64,000 nt of DNA, taken from positions 99,501-163,500 of the forward strand of contig NW_027269815.1 of NCBI RefSeq assembly GCF_030848805.1, given 5' to 3'. The notes under the pieces were generated by a model. It was given only the letters and a program-made list of their open reading frames with translations. It made no database searches and was not told the origin of the DNA. This stretch comes from Temnothorax longispinosus (lineage: Eukaryota; Arthropoda; Insecta; Hymenoptera; Formicidae). The translations under genes were made by a program, and so were the position numbers. Below are positions 1 through 8,432 of this stretch, one piece after another. Every line of letters begins with the position of its first letter. Position 1 is the stretch's first letter.

Positions 1-138
1 GTATTTTGTACTGTTACCTCTGTGTAATTCTTCATGATTCAATTTTTTATTCTAATCGAAGAAAAGCAGTAGTAATATTATACCTCGAAAAAACCTAAGT
101 AACAAGTGGTAGACGTAATCTTTGTATCTCGAAAAATA

Positions 139-359
139 CACTGAGAAAAAAAATTGTTAATCCCAAGAAATATTTAGTTCGATACGTTCAACTAAACATT
201 TTAATTAGTTAACTAAATATTAGTTGTTTCAACAATTTATTTCGTTTTTTTAATCAAGAATTAATTAATTCAACTAATGTTTAGTTAACTAACTAAAATG
301 GTTAGTTGAACGTATCGGACTAAATATTTCTTGGGATTGACAAATTTTTTTTCTCAGTG
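139..359. mobile_element. Palindromic MITE, TA target
   Basis: The two halves are near-perfect reverse complements. Each end reads CACTGAGAAAAAAAATT (outer to inner), followed by about 70 more matching bases. TA dinucleotides at 137-138 and 360-361 fit a Tc1/mariner-type target duplication. There is no coding capacity, so this is a non-autonomous foldback element. The family assignment is inference. Confidence 0.75.
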
Positions 360-528
360 TATGTTCTCTGTAATTGGCGCTGTAATTTAAAAAGAGATAT
401 CATTTCTTTTTTGTAATTGTAATAATAGATCACTTGAAGCGCGACTCATTTTTTGATAAGGTAACGTAATTTTGTGATGTGTATCACTTGAGTAATAATT
501 TTTTGGAAATAAAAAATCTCTTTTTGCT

Positions 529-857
529 TAGGTTTTTTCGAGATTTTTGGAGATACAAAGATTACGTCCACCACTTGTTACTTAGGTTTTTTCGAGGTAT
601 AATACTACTACTTTGTTTTTTTTCGAGGTGAAGATACTACTGTTTAGGTTTTTTCGAGATTTTTGGAGATACAAAGATTACGTCCACCACTTGTTACTTA
701 GGTTTTTTCGAGGTATAATACTACTACTTTGTTTTTTTTCGAGGTGAAGATACTACTGTTTAGGTTTTTTCGAGATTTTTCAAGATACAAAGATTTCGTC
801 TACCACTTGTTACTTAGATTTTTTTAAGGTATAATACTACCACTGTTTTTTTTTTCG
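529..857. repeat. Tandem repeat, 116-bp period
   Basis: Almost three copies of a 116-bp unit start at 529, 645 and 761 with TAGGTTTTTTCGAGATTTTT. Each contains the phrases GATTACGTC and ACCACTTGTTACTTAG. A single inverted copy of part of the unit lies at about 81-136, on the other side of the 139-359 MITE. No coding potential was seen. Confidence 0.8.
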
Positions 858-1140
858 AGGTAACAACATATACACTACTATGCGTGTACTTGGCGCCTTT
901 CTTTACCTTTTTTTTAAAAAAGGTAATTTTGTACTGATATCACGCCTTTTTGTAGTATTACGCATTGTATAAACAGTATGTACAGGATGTTATTTCGAGG
1001 TATAATACTACCACTTTGTTTTTTTCGAGGTAACAACATAATACATATGTACTACTATGCGTGTACTTGGCGCATTTTTTTACCTTTTTTTTGAAAAAGG
1101 TAATTTTGTACGGATATCACGCCTTTTTGTAGTGTTACGC
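856..1140. repeat. Direct repeat pair, about 115 bp
   Basis: Two copies begin CGAGGTAACAACATA at 856 and 1026, 170 bp apart. Both run through GCGTGTACTTGGCGC and end near TTTTTGTAGTRTTACGCAT. AT-rich and non-coding. Confidence 0.7.
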
Positions 1141-1282
1141 ATCTTAATCTTAACAGAAAAAAATTACACCTTATAAAGAAATGTGTCTGAAGTTGTAAAT
1201 ATATATATATACACATTGCCGGACATTGCTTTTATGTAAAATATGCATGTATATTACGTTGCTTGTATAAATTATTTCTTAC

Positions 1283-1452
1283 CAACTTTTTCCAAAAATA
1301 ATATATAAATACCTTTAGCACCTGTAGGCCATCGTTTATTTTCTATAATTTTTCCATCATCAAATTCAATCCAAAATGTCCTTTCTCTACACATACTTGT
1401 ATAATGAAGATATTGTCTCAGAGATATCGCAATATATCGACAATATAACCTT
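1283..1452 (-). CDS. Possible coding exon, unrecognised
   Basis: On the minus strand a frame stays open for about 56 codons. It has a protein-like composition, including the phrases RERTFWIEFDDGK and NKRWPTGAKG, and then meets a GTAAGA donor (AC at 1281-1282). I do not recognise the family. No partner exon was identified nearby and no acceptor is obvious at its 5' side. A competing plus-strand ORF at 1376-1501 overlaps it, so at most one is real. Call this a candidate exon only. Confidence 0.25.
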
Positions 1453-1941
1453 CACTCACAAATATGATGAGATTGTAAGCTATTTGCGAAATAGCTTATG
1501 AGCCACGAACAACGACGAAATACTATTAATAATAACAACAGAGAGAATTCTTCTCTGCTATTAATCCCACAATGTATTTGTCAACAAAGCGTAGGAACCG
1601 GTAACGCGTACGCGGAACGCAACAATCGCAACAACCACGAATAATGTAATCAACGACGACGTGATAGGCGACGTGATCGACAGCAACGTGATCGATGGTG
1701 ACATGATCGGCGGCGACGTTATCGGCGTGTATAGATAGAGCCTTTAGGGCTGCATTCAAAAACTATATTCGAGTGCACACCGCATCGCTTTATCTTGTTA
1801 CTAAAAATTGAACAAGGACAGGGACCGTATTCTCGAGCCTGCCCTAATGATTTTCGTGTGCGACTTTCTATTTGAAAAACATTGAATTTCGCATGCGAGT
1901 TTCATGAAAACGATTCGAGAATAAGGCTCCAGAACGACGCT

Positions 1942-2080
1942 GCAGGGCGATTCTCTAACTTCTTAACGTCCTTAACGACAGTTTCGGTATCGTTGCGCAA
2001 GTATTATATACGGTAAAAATGTTGCGCAACGATACCGAAACTGTCGTTAAGGACGTTAAGGAGTTAGAGAATCGCCCTGC
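1942..2080. mobile_element. Near-perfect 139-bp palindrome (MITE)
   Basis: Arms of about 58 bp run from GCAGGGCGATTCTCTAACT to TTGCGCAA and back to AGTTAGAGAATCGCCCTGC, around a loop of about 20 bp. A related half-arm (GTTAGAGAATC next to GTCGTTAA) recurs near 55250-55310. No ORF. Confidence 0.75.
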
Positions 2081-2098
2081 TGGTGTGTATTCGAATGA

Positions 2099-2204
2099 CC
2101 TAGTTTACACCGATCTCTTGATACGCGTATCAAACCAATAATCAAACTAATTTACTAGTTATTTACTATTTAATACGCGTATCAAGTGATCAATATAAAC
2201 TAGG
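2099..2204. mobile_element. Imperfect palindrome
   Basis: CCTAGTTTACACCGATCTC and its reverse-complement-like partner ending in AAACTAGG flank paired TTGATACGCGTATCAA segments. It is probably a decayed MITE. Arms are about 36 bp with several mismatches. Confidence 0.5.
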
Positions 2205-2360
2205 CCAGAGTGAAGTTTTCGAATATAGTCTGAAAGGCTCTCTACCCTATAAGGGTATTCCACGCTTTTAAACACTTTACCCGCCATCGTCGCCGATTTC
2301 ATTCCAGACTTTGTATAACAAACAGTGGCAAATACTGGCCGTATTGTCCTCTGAAAAGAG

Positions 2361-2684
2361 GCAGGAGCCAACGAAACCACCGTTTCATACTGATTGTGAG
2401 AGAAATCGCGAAAGTACAAATGGTAAGTACTGTCTTTTCAATATATATTTCACATAATTTCACATAATTACAATATATAAAAAATTTAATTCATATTATA
2501 TGTATTTAATTCATAAAATTTCTTATACAATTTTATTATTTTACAGTTCGCAGACCAAGAGGCAGAGCCGCGGGGATACGACGCCAAGAAGAAAGGTTCA
2601 TGGCCTTCTTATATAAATTGTCATCACCCAATTACCATTGGGGTAGACGAGGCAAAGGCAGACGTTGAGAGCAACAGGATTTAA
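2361..2684 (+). CDS. Possible two-exon gene fragment, unrecognised
   Basis: A GTAAGT donor follows ATG at 2420-2422. A TTATTTTACAG acceptor at 2536-2546 precedes an open 45-codon exon that ends in TAA at 2682-2684. The joined frame is open on both sides, and the exon contains GYDAKKKGSWPSYINCHH. The upstream exon also has an 86-codon antisense frame, so the sense is uncertain. The product is not recognised. What supports it is the pair of good splice sites in the expected order. Confidence 0.28.
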
Positions 2685-2689
2685 TCTTT

Positions 2690-2783
2690 GTCTCTATATA
2701 ATCTCTATATAATGTCTCTGTATAATATCTATATATAATAATGTCTCTATATAATCTCTATATATAATAATGTCTCTATATAA

Positions 2784-2826
<43 letters not shown>
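2690..2826. repeat. AT-rich microsatellite
   Basis: Repeated TCTCTATATAATG-like phrases pass into a pure (AT)n tract at about 2785-2824. Confidence 0.9.
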
Positions 2827-2828
<2 letters not shown>

Positions 2829-2829
<1 letters not shown>

Positions 2830-3033
2830 CAAATCCTCTTGATTCAAAACGATCTTGATTACTTTTATTAATTTGTATGTAGCTGTTTTGAGACAAATTA
2901 GTTGTTTCGACGCTCTCAGGTTGTACAGGTAATTTATCCTCGAGAAAGTCGAATAGGGATATTTTTCCGCTGCTTGGTTTACTGTCCTCGGTTTTCTTTT
3001 CCCGTTTGCCACGCGACTCTCGTGGTTCCAATA
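2829..3033 (-). CDS. Exon fragment, possibly TDRD3-like
   Basis: A minus-strand frame of about 68 codons contains a basic stretch (ESRGKREKK) followed by [13 protein letters not shown] and a polar tail that runs into the (AT)n tract. The [10 protein letters not shown] phrase reminds me of Tudor-domain protein 3, but no tudor or UBA domain is present, so this is a weak call. The fragment abuts the BUD23 exon at 3034, in a different frame. The junction therefore looks like a rearrangement rather than one gene. Confidence 0.3.
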
Positions 3034-3115
3034 ATACCAGCTTTAAATGGCAATCCTTGACCTATATCTCCCAAAATTAAGTCACCATCTAATTCTCTTT
3101 CATCAACAGCTACGT
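3034..3115 (-). pseudogene. BUD23: BUD23 exon fragment (18S rRNA guanine-N7 methyltransferase)
   Basis: BUD23 (WBSCR22) is the S-adenosylmethionine-dependent enzyme that makes N7-methylguanosine in 18S rRNA. A TTTTATTTTTAG acceptor precedes an exon encoding [13 protein letters not shown], then [13 protein letters not shown]. This is the family's SAM-fold region just before the FDG strand. The exon breaks after the lysine-alanine-glycine codons and continues into unrelated sequence. This copy keeps 48 bp at the 5' side of the exon that all downstream tandem copies lack. Recognition is from family knowledge, without alignment. Confidence 0.75.
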
Positions 3116-3287
3116 CTAAAAATAAAATAATGTATTAATATGATATTATGGCTACGGTCAACGTGACACTACAAATGCTTCGAAGCATTCCTCTTCTCTT
3201 TTCTTTCAATGAAGAAAGAAGGAGAAGAAGAACGCTCCAGAGCATTTGTATCACGTTGACCGTAGCCTATATATCAAGATATATATA

Positions 3288-3495
3288 TATCAACAACCTG
3301 TTCACCGTTCTCTGAATAGAATTGTAACACTGCTCTTGCGCTTCTTGACAGACATGCATACAACGTTGATAAGAAACGATATAAACGTTTTGTAGGATTG
3401 TGCAAAGTTTTGCTTGCATAGCACAACCACAAGCGCAGAAATACTGACAGCCCCATCAAACGTACCAGCTTTAAATGGCAATCCTTGACCTATAT
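3288..3495 (-). pseudogene. BUD23: BUD23 exon, truncated tandem copy 1
   Basis: After a TTTTTAG acceptor the frame reads ATATAGGTCAAGG, encoding part of LPFKAG, TFDGAVSISAL. It then shifts frame and continues as WLCYASKTLHNPTKRLYRF, ending at a glutamate-rich NGEQVVDIY. That is the conserved C-terminal part of the methyltransferase domain. A two-base loss at the SISAL(Q)W site causes the frameshift. This copy has a TCTGAATAG variant (serine) in place of the proline codon seen in the other two. Confidence 0.8.
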
Positions 3496-3670
3496 CTAAA
3501 AATAAAATGATGTATTAATATGATATTATGGCTACGGTCAACATGACACTACAAATGCTTCGAAGCATTCCTCTTCTCTTTTCTTTCAATGAAGAAAGAA
3601 GGAGAAGAAGAACGCTCCAGAGCATTTGTATCACGTTGACCGTAGCCTATATATCAAGACATATATATAT

Positions 3671-3877
3671 ATCAACAACCTGTTCACCGTTCTCTGGATA
3701 GAATTGTAACACTGCTCTTGCGCTTCTTGACAGACATGCATACAACGTTGATAAGAAACGATATAAACGTTTTGTAGGATTGTGCAAAGTTTTGCTTGCA
3801 TAGCACAACCACAAGCGCAGAAATACTGACAGCCCCATCAAACGTACCAGCTTTAAATGGCAATCCTTGACCTATAT
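3671..3877 (-). pseudogene. BUD23: BUD23 exon, truncated tandem copy 2
   Basis: Same content and same two-base frameshift as the other copies. It encodes RAVLQFYPENGEQVVDIY at its end. It cannot give a functional enzyme: it has neither the N-terminal Rossmann motif exons nor the C-terminal basic tail. Confidence 0.8.
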
Positions 3878-4038
3878 CTAAAAATAAAATAATGTATTAA
3901 TATGATATTATGGCTACGGTCAACGTGACACTACAAATGCTTCGAAGCATTCCTCTTCTCTTTTCTTTCAATGAAGAAAGAAGGAGAAGAAGAACGCTCC
4001 AGAGCATTTGTATCACGTTGACCGTAGCCTATATATCA

Positions 4039-4076
<38 letters not shown>

Positions 4077-4078
<2 letters not shown>

Positions 4079-4281
4079 ACAACCTGTTCACCGTTCTCTG
4101 GATAGAATTGTAACACTGCTCTTGCGCTTCTTGACAGACATGCATACAACGTTGATAAGAAACGATATAAACGTTTTGTAGGATTGTGCAAAGTTTTGCT
4201 TGCATAGCACAACCACAAGCGCAGAAATACTGACAGCCCCATCAAACGTACCAGCTTTAAATGGCAATCCTTGACCTATAT
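4077..4281 (-). pseudogene. BUD23: BUD23 exon, truncated tandem copy 3
   Basis: Third copy with the shared frameshift, followed by the longest (AT)n tract of the array (4039-4075). The sequence upstream on this strand (4290-4433) is again the MITE. No intact BUD23 exons follow. Confidence 0.8.
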
Positions 4282-4547
4282 CTAAAAATAAAATAATGTA
4301 TTAATATGATATAATGGCTACGGTCAACGTGACACTACAAATGCTTCGAAGCATTCCTCTTCTCTTTTCTTTCAATGAAGAAAGAAGGAGAAGAAGAACG
4401 CTCCAGAGCATTTGTATCACGTTGACCGTAGCCTATATATCAAGATATATATATATCTTTCAGCAACGTGCACAACTTCATTTGAGGTTATAATTGGGTA
4501 CAACATTCATCGCACGATACTTTTATAATTGCAAATCGGAAACGTAC

Positions 4548-4693
4548 CTCGAGTTCAGCTCTTCTGCGATCAACGAAGTCGGGATCGAACGTGTCAGTCG
4601 TCACTTTCTGCCAAGCGTAGAGAACCTTCTTTTCCGGCAGCGATGGTAACACGATGTAGGGATACGAAATCTCCAGATAAGCACGATGCAATT
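4548..4693 (-). CDS. SNX4: SNX4-like exon (PX domain sorting nexin)
   Basis: SNX4 is a PX-BAR sorting nexin that binds phosphatidylinositol 3-phosphate on endosomes and acts in recycling and autophagy. The minus-strand exon encodes AYLEISYPYIVLPSLPEKK, then YAWQKVTTDTFDPDFVDRRR. This is the proline-rich PX loop and the conserved FDPxFVxRRR segment. It ends with a good donor, GAG|GTACGT. The expected next exon is not present; on its 3' side lies the BUD23 array. A second partial copy is at 7228-7312. It is probably a relocated gene fragment, and the frame is open. Confidence 0.7.
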
Positions 4694-4756
4694 CAATTCA
4701 GTATATCGCCGGCACGATTACGGTGTTACTGCCGTTTCGCGTACGCGCGTTGTCGC

Positions 4757-4840
4757 ACCTTACCTCGCGACGCGTAATAAAGAGTCACACGGTCGGTCTC
4801 GCTCCGCGCGTACTACCGTGTCTCTCGATCGATCGAGATA
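4757..4840 (+). mobile_element. Helitron-like 3' end, decayed copy
   Basis: The GAGTCACACGGTCGGTCTCGC and TACCGTGTCTCTCGAT segments match the ends of the 5088-5702 and 7436-7778 repeats. About 12 bp containing one hairpin arm are missing. It lies about 65 bp beyond the SNX4 exon fragment. Confidence 0.5.
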
Positions 4841-4860
4841 GCCAGATAGGTTAACTCAGG

Positions 4861-5025
4861 TTAAAGGTGGAAGCACATAAAATTGCAGGAGCCTTGAGCA
4901 GAATGCAGAAGCCATATGCGCATGCGCTATGGTATTTGTAGAGCTCTACAGATACCACAGCGCATGCGCATATGGCTTCTGCATTCTGCTCATGGCTCCT
5001 GCAATTTTATGTGCTTCCACCTTAA
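4861..5025. mobile_element. Palindromic MITE flanked by TTAA
   Basis: TTAA at 4861-4864 and 5022-5025 bounds arms of about 70 bp that read GGTGGAAGCACATAAAATTG inward. The centre is GAGCTC-like. A TTAA target fits piggyBac- or Kolobok-type transposition. The GGTGG ends resemble those of the 8433-12928 element. Confidence 0.7.
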
Positions 5026-5087
5026 CTGATCAGATGATGAACTGACTGACAGGTGAAACGAACGCACTGTCTGCACTGCACTGCACT

Positions 5088-5702
5088 GCGATACTAACGC
5101 CGTTAGCCGCCAGTGCCGAAAAAGTGAAAGTAAAGCCCCTTGCACAATGCCAGGCAACAGGCAATAGGAACAGGAAATAACCAAAAAATCGTTAATTACA
5201 ACCTAAAAAATTCAAATGCTATGATTGGTTGGCAATAGGCAATAGGCACAGAATTTCCAACGTGACGGAAACTCTGTGTCTATTGCCTGTGTCACTGTTT
5301 ATTCTGCATTTATACATGATTTCTGATTTCTATTCCCTGTTCCTATTGCCTGTTGCCTGGCATTGTGCAAGGGGCTTTACGTTTCTGATTATGACGTCAT
5401 CATATAAAACGTCGGCGTTAGAAGTAGAAGAAGAAGAAGAAGAAGTATCTTAATAAAAAATTTTCACATTTGGACTTTGCGTCGCAATATCTCCGCTCGT
5501 AGGGCACGGAGCGGAATATTATAAGAGAAACCCCCCCCTAATTGGACCCCAAGCTATCGATCAAGCCTACTTAGAACTTGATCCGTTCACTCGTTATCGA
5601 GATCTCAACATCTCGAGTACTCGCAACCCGTCGCGTCGCGTAAAAGAGTCACGGTCGGTCTCGCTCCGCGTGTACTTGGCGCGAGACACTACCGTGTCTC
5701 TT
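5088..5702 (+). mobile_element. Helitron-like repeat, copy A (interrupted by a MITE)
   Basis: This is a direct copy of 7436-7778. Shared landmarks are GCCGAAAAAGTGAAAG, TGATTATGACGTCATCAT, TTTGCGTCGCAATATCTCCG, CTAATTGGACCCCAAGC and the terminal GAGACACTACCGTGTCTC hairpin, followed by TTGA and then T. A 245-bp MITE sits inside it, and a short GAA microsatellite (5421-5447) marks this copy. The 3' hairpin plus a short tail suggests a Helitron-type end, though the tail is TTGA, not the canonical CTRR. No Rep/helicase gene is present. Confidence 0.5.
5133..5377. mobile_element. MITE with TA duplication and paralogous empty site
   Basis: Terminal repeats read AAGCCCCTTGCACAATGCCA (both ends), flanked by TA at 5131-5132 and 5378-5379. 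The homologous stretch at 7460-7480 reads GTGAAAGTGACGTTTCTG without the element. This gives an independent, nearly exact empty site. Confidence 0.8.
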
Positions 5703-5925
5703 GATACTTTGAATTCGATGTCCACGTGTTCCAGGTTGCCGATGACGGGTTTCAGATAGTGCGCTCTATAGTTTTCGGTGTCCAGGTGTAATAATACGTT
5801 GAATTCGATGTCTAGGTGTCCCACGTTGCCGATGACGAGGTCCACATAGTGCGCTCCGTAGTTTTCGGTGTCTACGTGTATTAATACTTCGAATTCGATA
5901 TCTACATGTCCTACATTCAGATTTA
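5703..5925 (-). repeat. Inverted part of the 90-bp minisatellite
   Basis: About 2.5 units of the 5930-7197 repeat in opposite orientation. The minus strand encodes the same IGN-GHxDIEF-xxLH-DTENYxAHY pattern. The orientation switch happens across a degenerate spacer of about 50 bp (5895-5930). Confidence 0.85.
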
Positions 5926-5929
5926 AAGT

Positions 5930-7197
5930 TATTAATACACCTAGACACCAAAAACTACAAAGCGCACTATGTGGACCTCGTCATCGGCAACCTGGGACAC
6001 GTAGACATCGAATTCGAAGTATTATTACATCTAGACACCGAAAACTACGGAGCGCGCTATCTGGACCTTGTCATCAGAAACCTGGGACACCTAGACATCA
6101 ATTTCAAGATATTAATACACGTAGACACCGACAACTACAAAGCGCACTATGTGGACCTCGTCATCGGCAACCTGGGACACCTAGACATCGAATTCAAGGT
6201 ATTAATACACGTAGACACCGAAAACTACGGAGCTCACTATCTAGACATTGTCATCGGCAACCTGGGACACCTAGACATCGCATTCAACGTATTATTACAC
6301 CTGGACACCGAAAACTACGAAGCGCACTATGTGGACCTCGTCATCGCCAACCTGGGACACCTAGACATTGAATTCAACGTACGATTACACCTGTACACCG
6401 AAAACTATGAAGCGCACTATCTGGATCCCGTCATCGGTAACCTGGGACACGTGGACATCGAATTTAAGGTATTAATACACGTAGACACCGAAAACTACGA
6501 AGCGCACTATGTGGACCTCGTCATTGGCAACCTGGGACACCTAGACATCGAATTCAACGTACGATTACACCTGGACACCGAAAACTATAAAACGCACTAT
6601 CTGGATCTTGTCATCGGCAACCTGGGACACGTGGACATCGAATTCAAGGTATTAATACACGTAGACACCGAAAACTACGGAGCGCACTATGTGGACTTCG
6701 TCATCGCCAACCTGGGACACCTAGACATTGAATTCAACATACGATTACACCTGTACACCGAAAACTATGAAACGCACTATCTGGATCCCGTCATCGGCAA
6801 CCTGGGACACGTGGACATCGAATTCAAGGTATTAATACACGTAGACACCGAAAACTACGAAGCGCACTATGTGGACCTCGTCATTGGCAACCTGGGACAC
6901 CTAGACATCGAATTCAACGTACGATTACACCTGGACACCGAAAACTATAAAACGCACTATCTGGATCTTGTCATCGGCAACCTGGGACACGTGGACATCG
7001 AATTCAAGGTATTAATACACGTAGACACCGAAAACTACGGAGCGCACTATGTGGACCTCGTCATCGGCAACCTGGGACACGTAGACATCGAATTCAACGT
7101 ATTATTACACCTGGACACCGAAAACTATGAAGCGCACTATCTGGACCTTGTCATCGGCAACCTGGGATACCTAAACATCGAATTCAAGCTTGATTCA
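5930..7197 (+). repeat. 90-bp tandem repeat, open as a 409-codon ORF
   Basis: About 14 units of 90 bp, each encoding 30 residues on the pattern YVDLVIGNLGHLDIEF, then KVLIHVDTENYGAH. The frame is open from 5971 to the TAA at 7198-7200. Because 90 is divisible by three and the unit has no stop, a long ORF is expected without selection; a second frame is also open over 5868-6371. Units at 6361-6720 and 6721-7080 form a 360-bp higher-order repeat of four 90-mers. No known protein family recognised, and no signal peptide or splice site seen. Confidence 0.9.
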
Positions 7198-7227
7198 TAA
7201 GAATCGACTTAAAAATTCCCTAGCGGC

Positions 7228-7312
7228 ACTTTCTGCCAAGCGTAGAGAACCTTCTTTTCCGGCAGCGGTGGTAATACGATGTAAGGATACGAAATCTCTC
7301 CAGATAAACATG
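7228..7312 (-). pseudogene. SNX4: SNX4 exon fragment, second copy
   Basis: The minus strand encodes SYPYIVLPPLPEKKVLYAWQK. A two-base insertion (GAGAGATTTC) disrupts the 5' part and the FDPxFVxRRR end is missing. It differs from the 4548-4693 copy by several substitutions, so the duplication is not very recent. It lies about 125 bp before Helitron-like copy B. Confidence 0.65.
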
Positions 7313-7435
7313 AAGCAATTGACTCAATATATATTATATAAGTATATATACCTAATTTACCTAAATAGAAATCTTCCTCCTGACCGATAAGTCTATCGAC
7401 CTAATTTCGAAATACGCGCGCGATATCGAAACTGG

Positions 7436-7778
7436 CGATACCTGCGCCGCCAGCGTCGAAAAAGTGAAAGTGACGTTTCTGATTATGACGTCATCATACA
7501 CAAGAGCGTTAGAAGTATCTTAAAAATAAATTTTCACATTTAGACTTTGCGTCGCAATATCTCCGCTCGTAGGGCACGTAGCGGAATATTATGAGAGAAA
7601 CCCCCCCCTAATTGGACCCCAAGCTATCGATCAAGCCTACTTAGAACTTGATCCGTTCACTCGTTATCGAGATCTCAACATCGCGGGTACTCGCAACCCG
7701 TCGCGTCGCGTAAAAGAGTCACGGTCGGTCTCGCTCCGCGTGTACTTGGCGCGAGACACTACCGTGTCTCTTGATTGT
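7436..7778 (+). mobile_element. Helitron-like repeat, copy B
   Basis: An uninterrupted copy of the 5088-5702 repeat ends at hairpin GAGACAC-TACC-GTGTCTC followed by TTGA|T. Further copies of the same end occur at 51449-51620 and, on the minus strand, at 42938-42998. The shared 3' border next to unrelated sequence at each site supports a mobile element with a defined terminus. Confidence 0.55.
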
Positions 7779-7971
7779 AATTAATGATTGTAATACATTA
7801 AAGAAAAGTCGCATGATATATTAACGATAGAAAGAAATACAAGCAGTATTCTTAAATAATTTCCATGTATATATAACGATAATCTTACATTATAAAAATT
7901 ATTTTACAGCAATCAGCGAATGTATTTCTTCCTCCTATTGCGAAAATTCTTACATTGTATCACTGCGATCT

Positions 7972-8295
7972 CTATCCTACGGATGCGACTATTAGTTCAG
8001 CGACATCTGGATCTTGACAGAGAACAGATAGTTGCGCGTGAACTTGCGTTCCATTTAGTGCTAGTCTAGCATGTGCTAATACTTCCTTTCCTCCTCGGAA
8101 GACGCCACTCAGGAGCAGATTGTGAGCAGCCGCTCCGGCTCCTTATAAATACGTCACTGTGTCTCCCAAAGCGAATGTCTCCTCTAGCTTGACAAATCCT
8201 TTCGCAGCATATGTATCACAAGCGGTATTAAAGTCCATGCCTCTGTTACCAACGCCACGTACTTGATCAGCTAGAGTCACTTCCAAATTTTCCAA
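7972..8295 (-). pseudogene. COPG: Coatomer gamma (COPG) last exon with premature stop
   Basis: Gamma-COP is a COPI coat subunit; its C-terminal appendage binds ArfGAP and accessory factors at Golgi membranes. After a TTTTTTTAG acceptor the exon reads LENLEVTLADQV, as the appendage does, and ends with LIVASVG and TAG at 7972-7974. That ending is the hallmark of the family. Codon 51 of the exon is TAA (8143-8145). About 20 residues expected between the EETFAL and HNLLLSGVFRGG motifs are missing. The splice sites are intact, so this is either a decayed paralogue or a recently damaged gene. Confidence 0.75.
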
Positions 8296-8432
8296 CTAAA
8301 AAAATCGCATTTATATACAAATTAATAAATAACGTTAATTTTGTGAATAATAATTTCGTTGATATAATAAATATTTATAAACAAGCGCATTTTTCTCATG
8401 AGATTTAAGAAATTATATTAATTTTGAATTAA

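Larger units (their letters stand above)
3150..4433. repeat. Tandem array: BUD23 exon plus embedded MITE
   Basis: The repeating unit contains a truncated BUD23 exon, a short AT tract and a 118-bp palindromic MITE. MITE copies lie at 3150-3267, 3530-3647, 3912-4029 and 4316-4433. Each starts GGCTACGGTCAACRTGACAC and ends GTTGACCGTAGCC. Unit spacing is 382 and 404 bp; the difference is mostly (AT)n length. Copies are almost identical, so amplification is recent or homogenised. Confidence 0.9.

Noticed and set aside
1376..1501. Plus-strand 42-codon ORF MSFLYTYLYNEDIVSE
   Set aside because: It overlaps the minus-strand exon candidate and has no support beyond being open.
1526..1759. His/Val/Asp-rich minus-strand ORF
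   Set aside because: It comes from a short ACGTGATCG-type repeat; no splice sites or homology.
5700..7200. CRISPR-like array
   Set aside because: The 90-bp units are contiguous, without unique spacers, and encode a periodic peptide; the context is eukaryotic.
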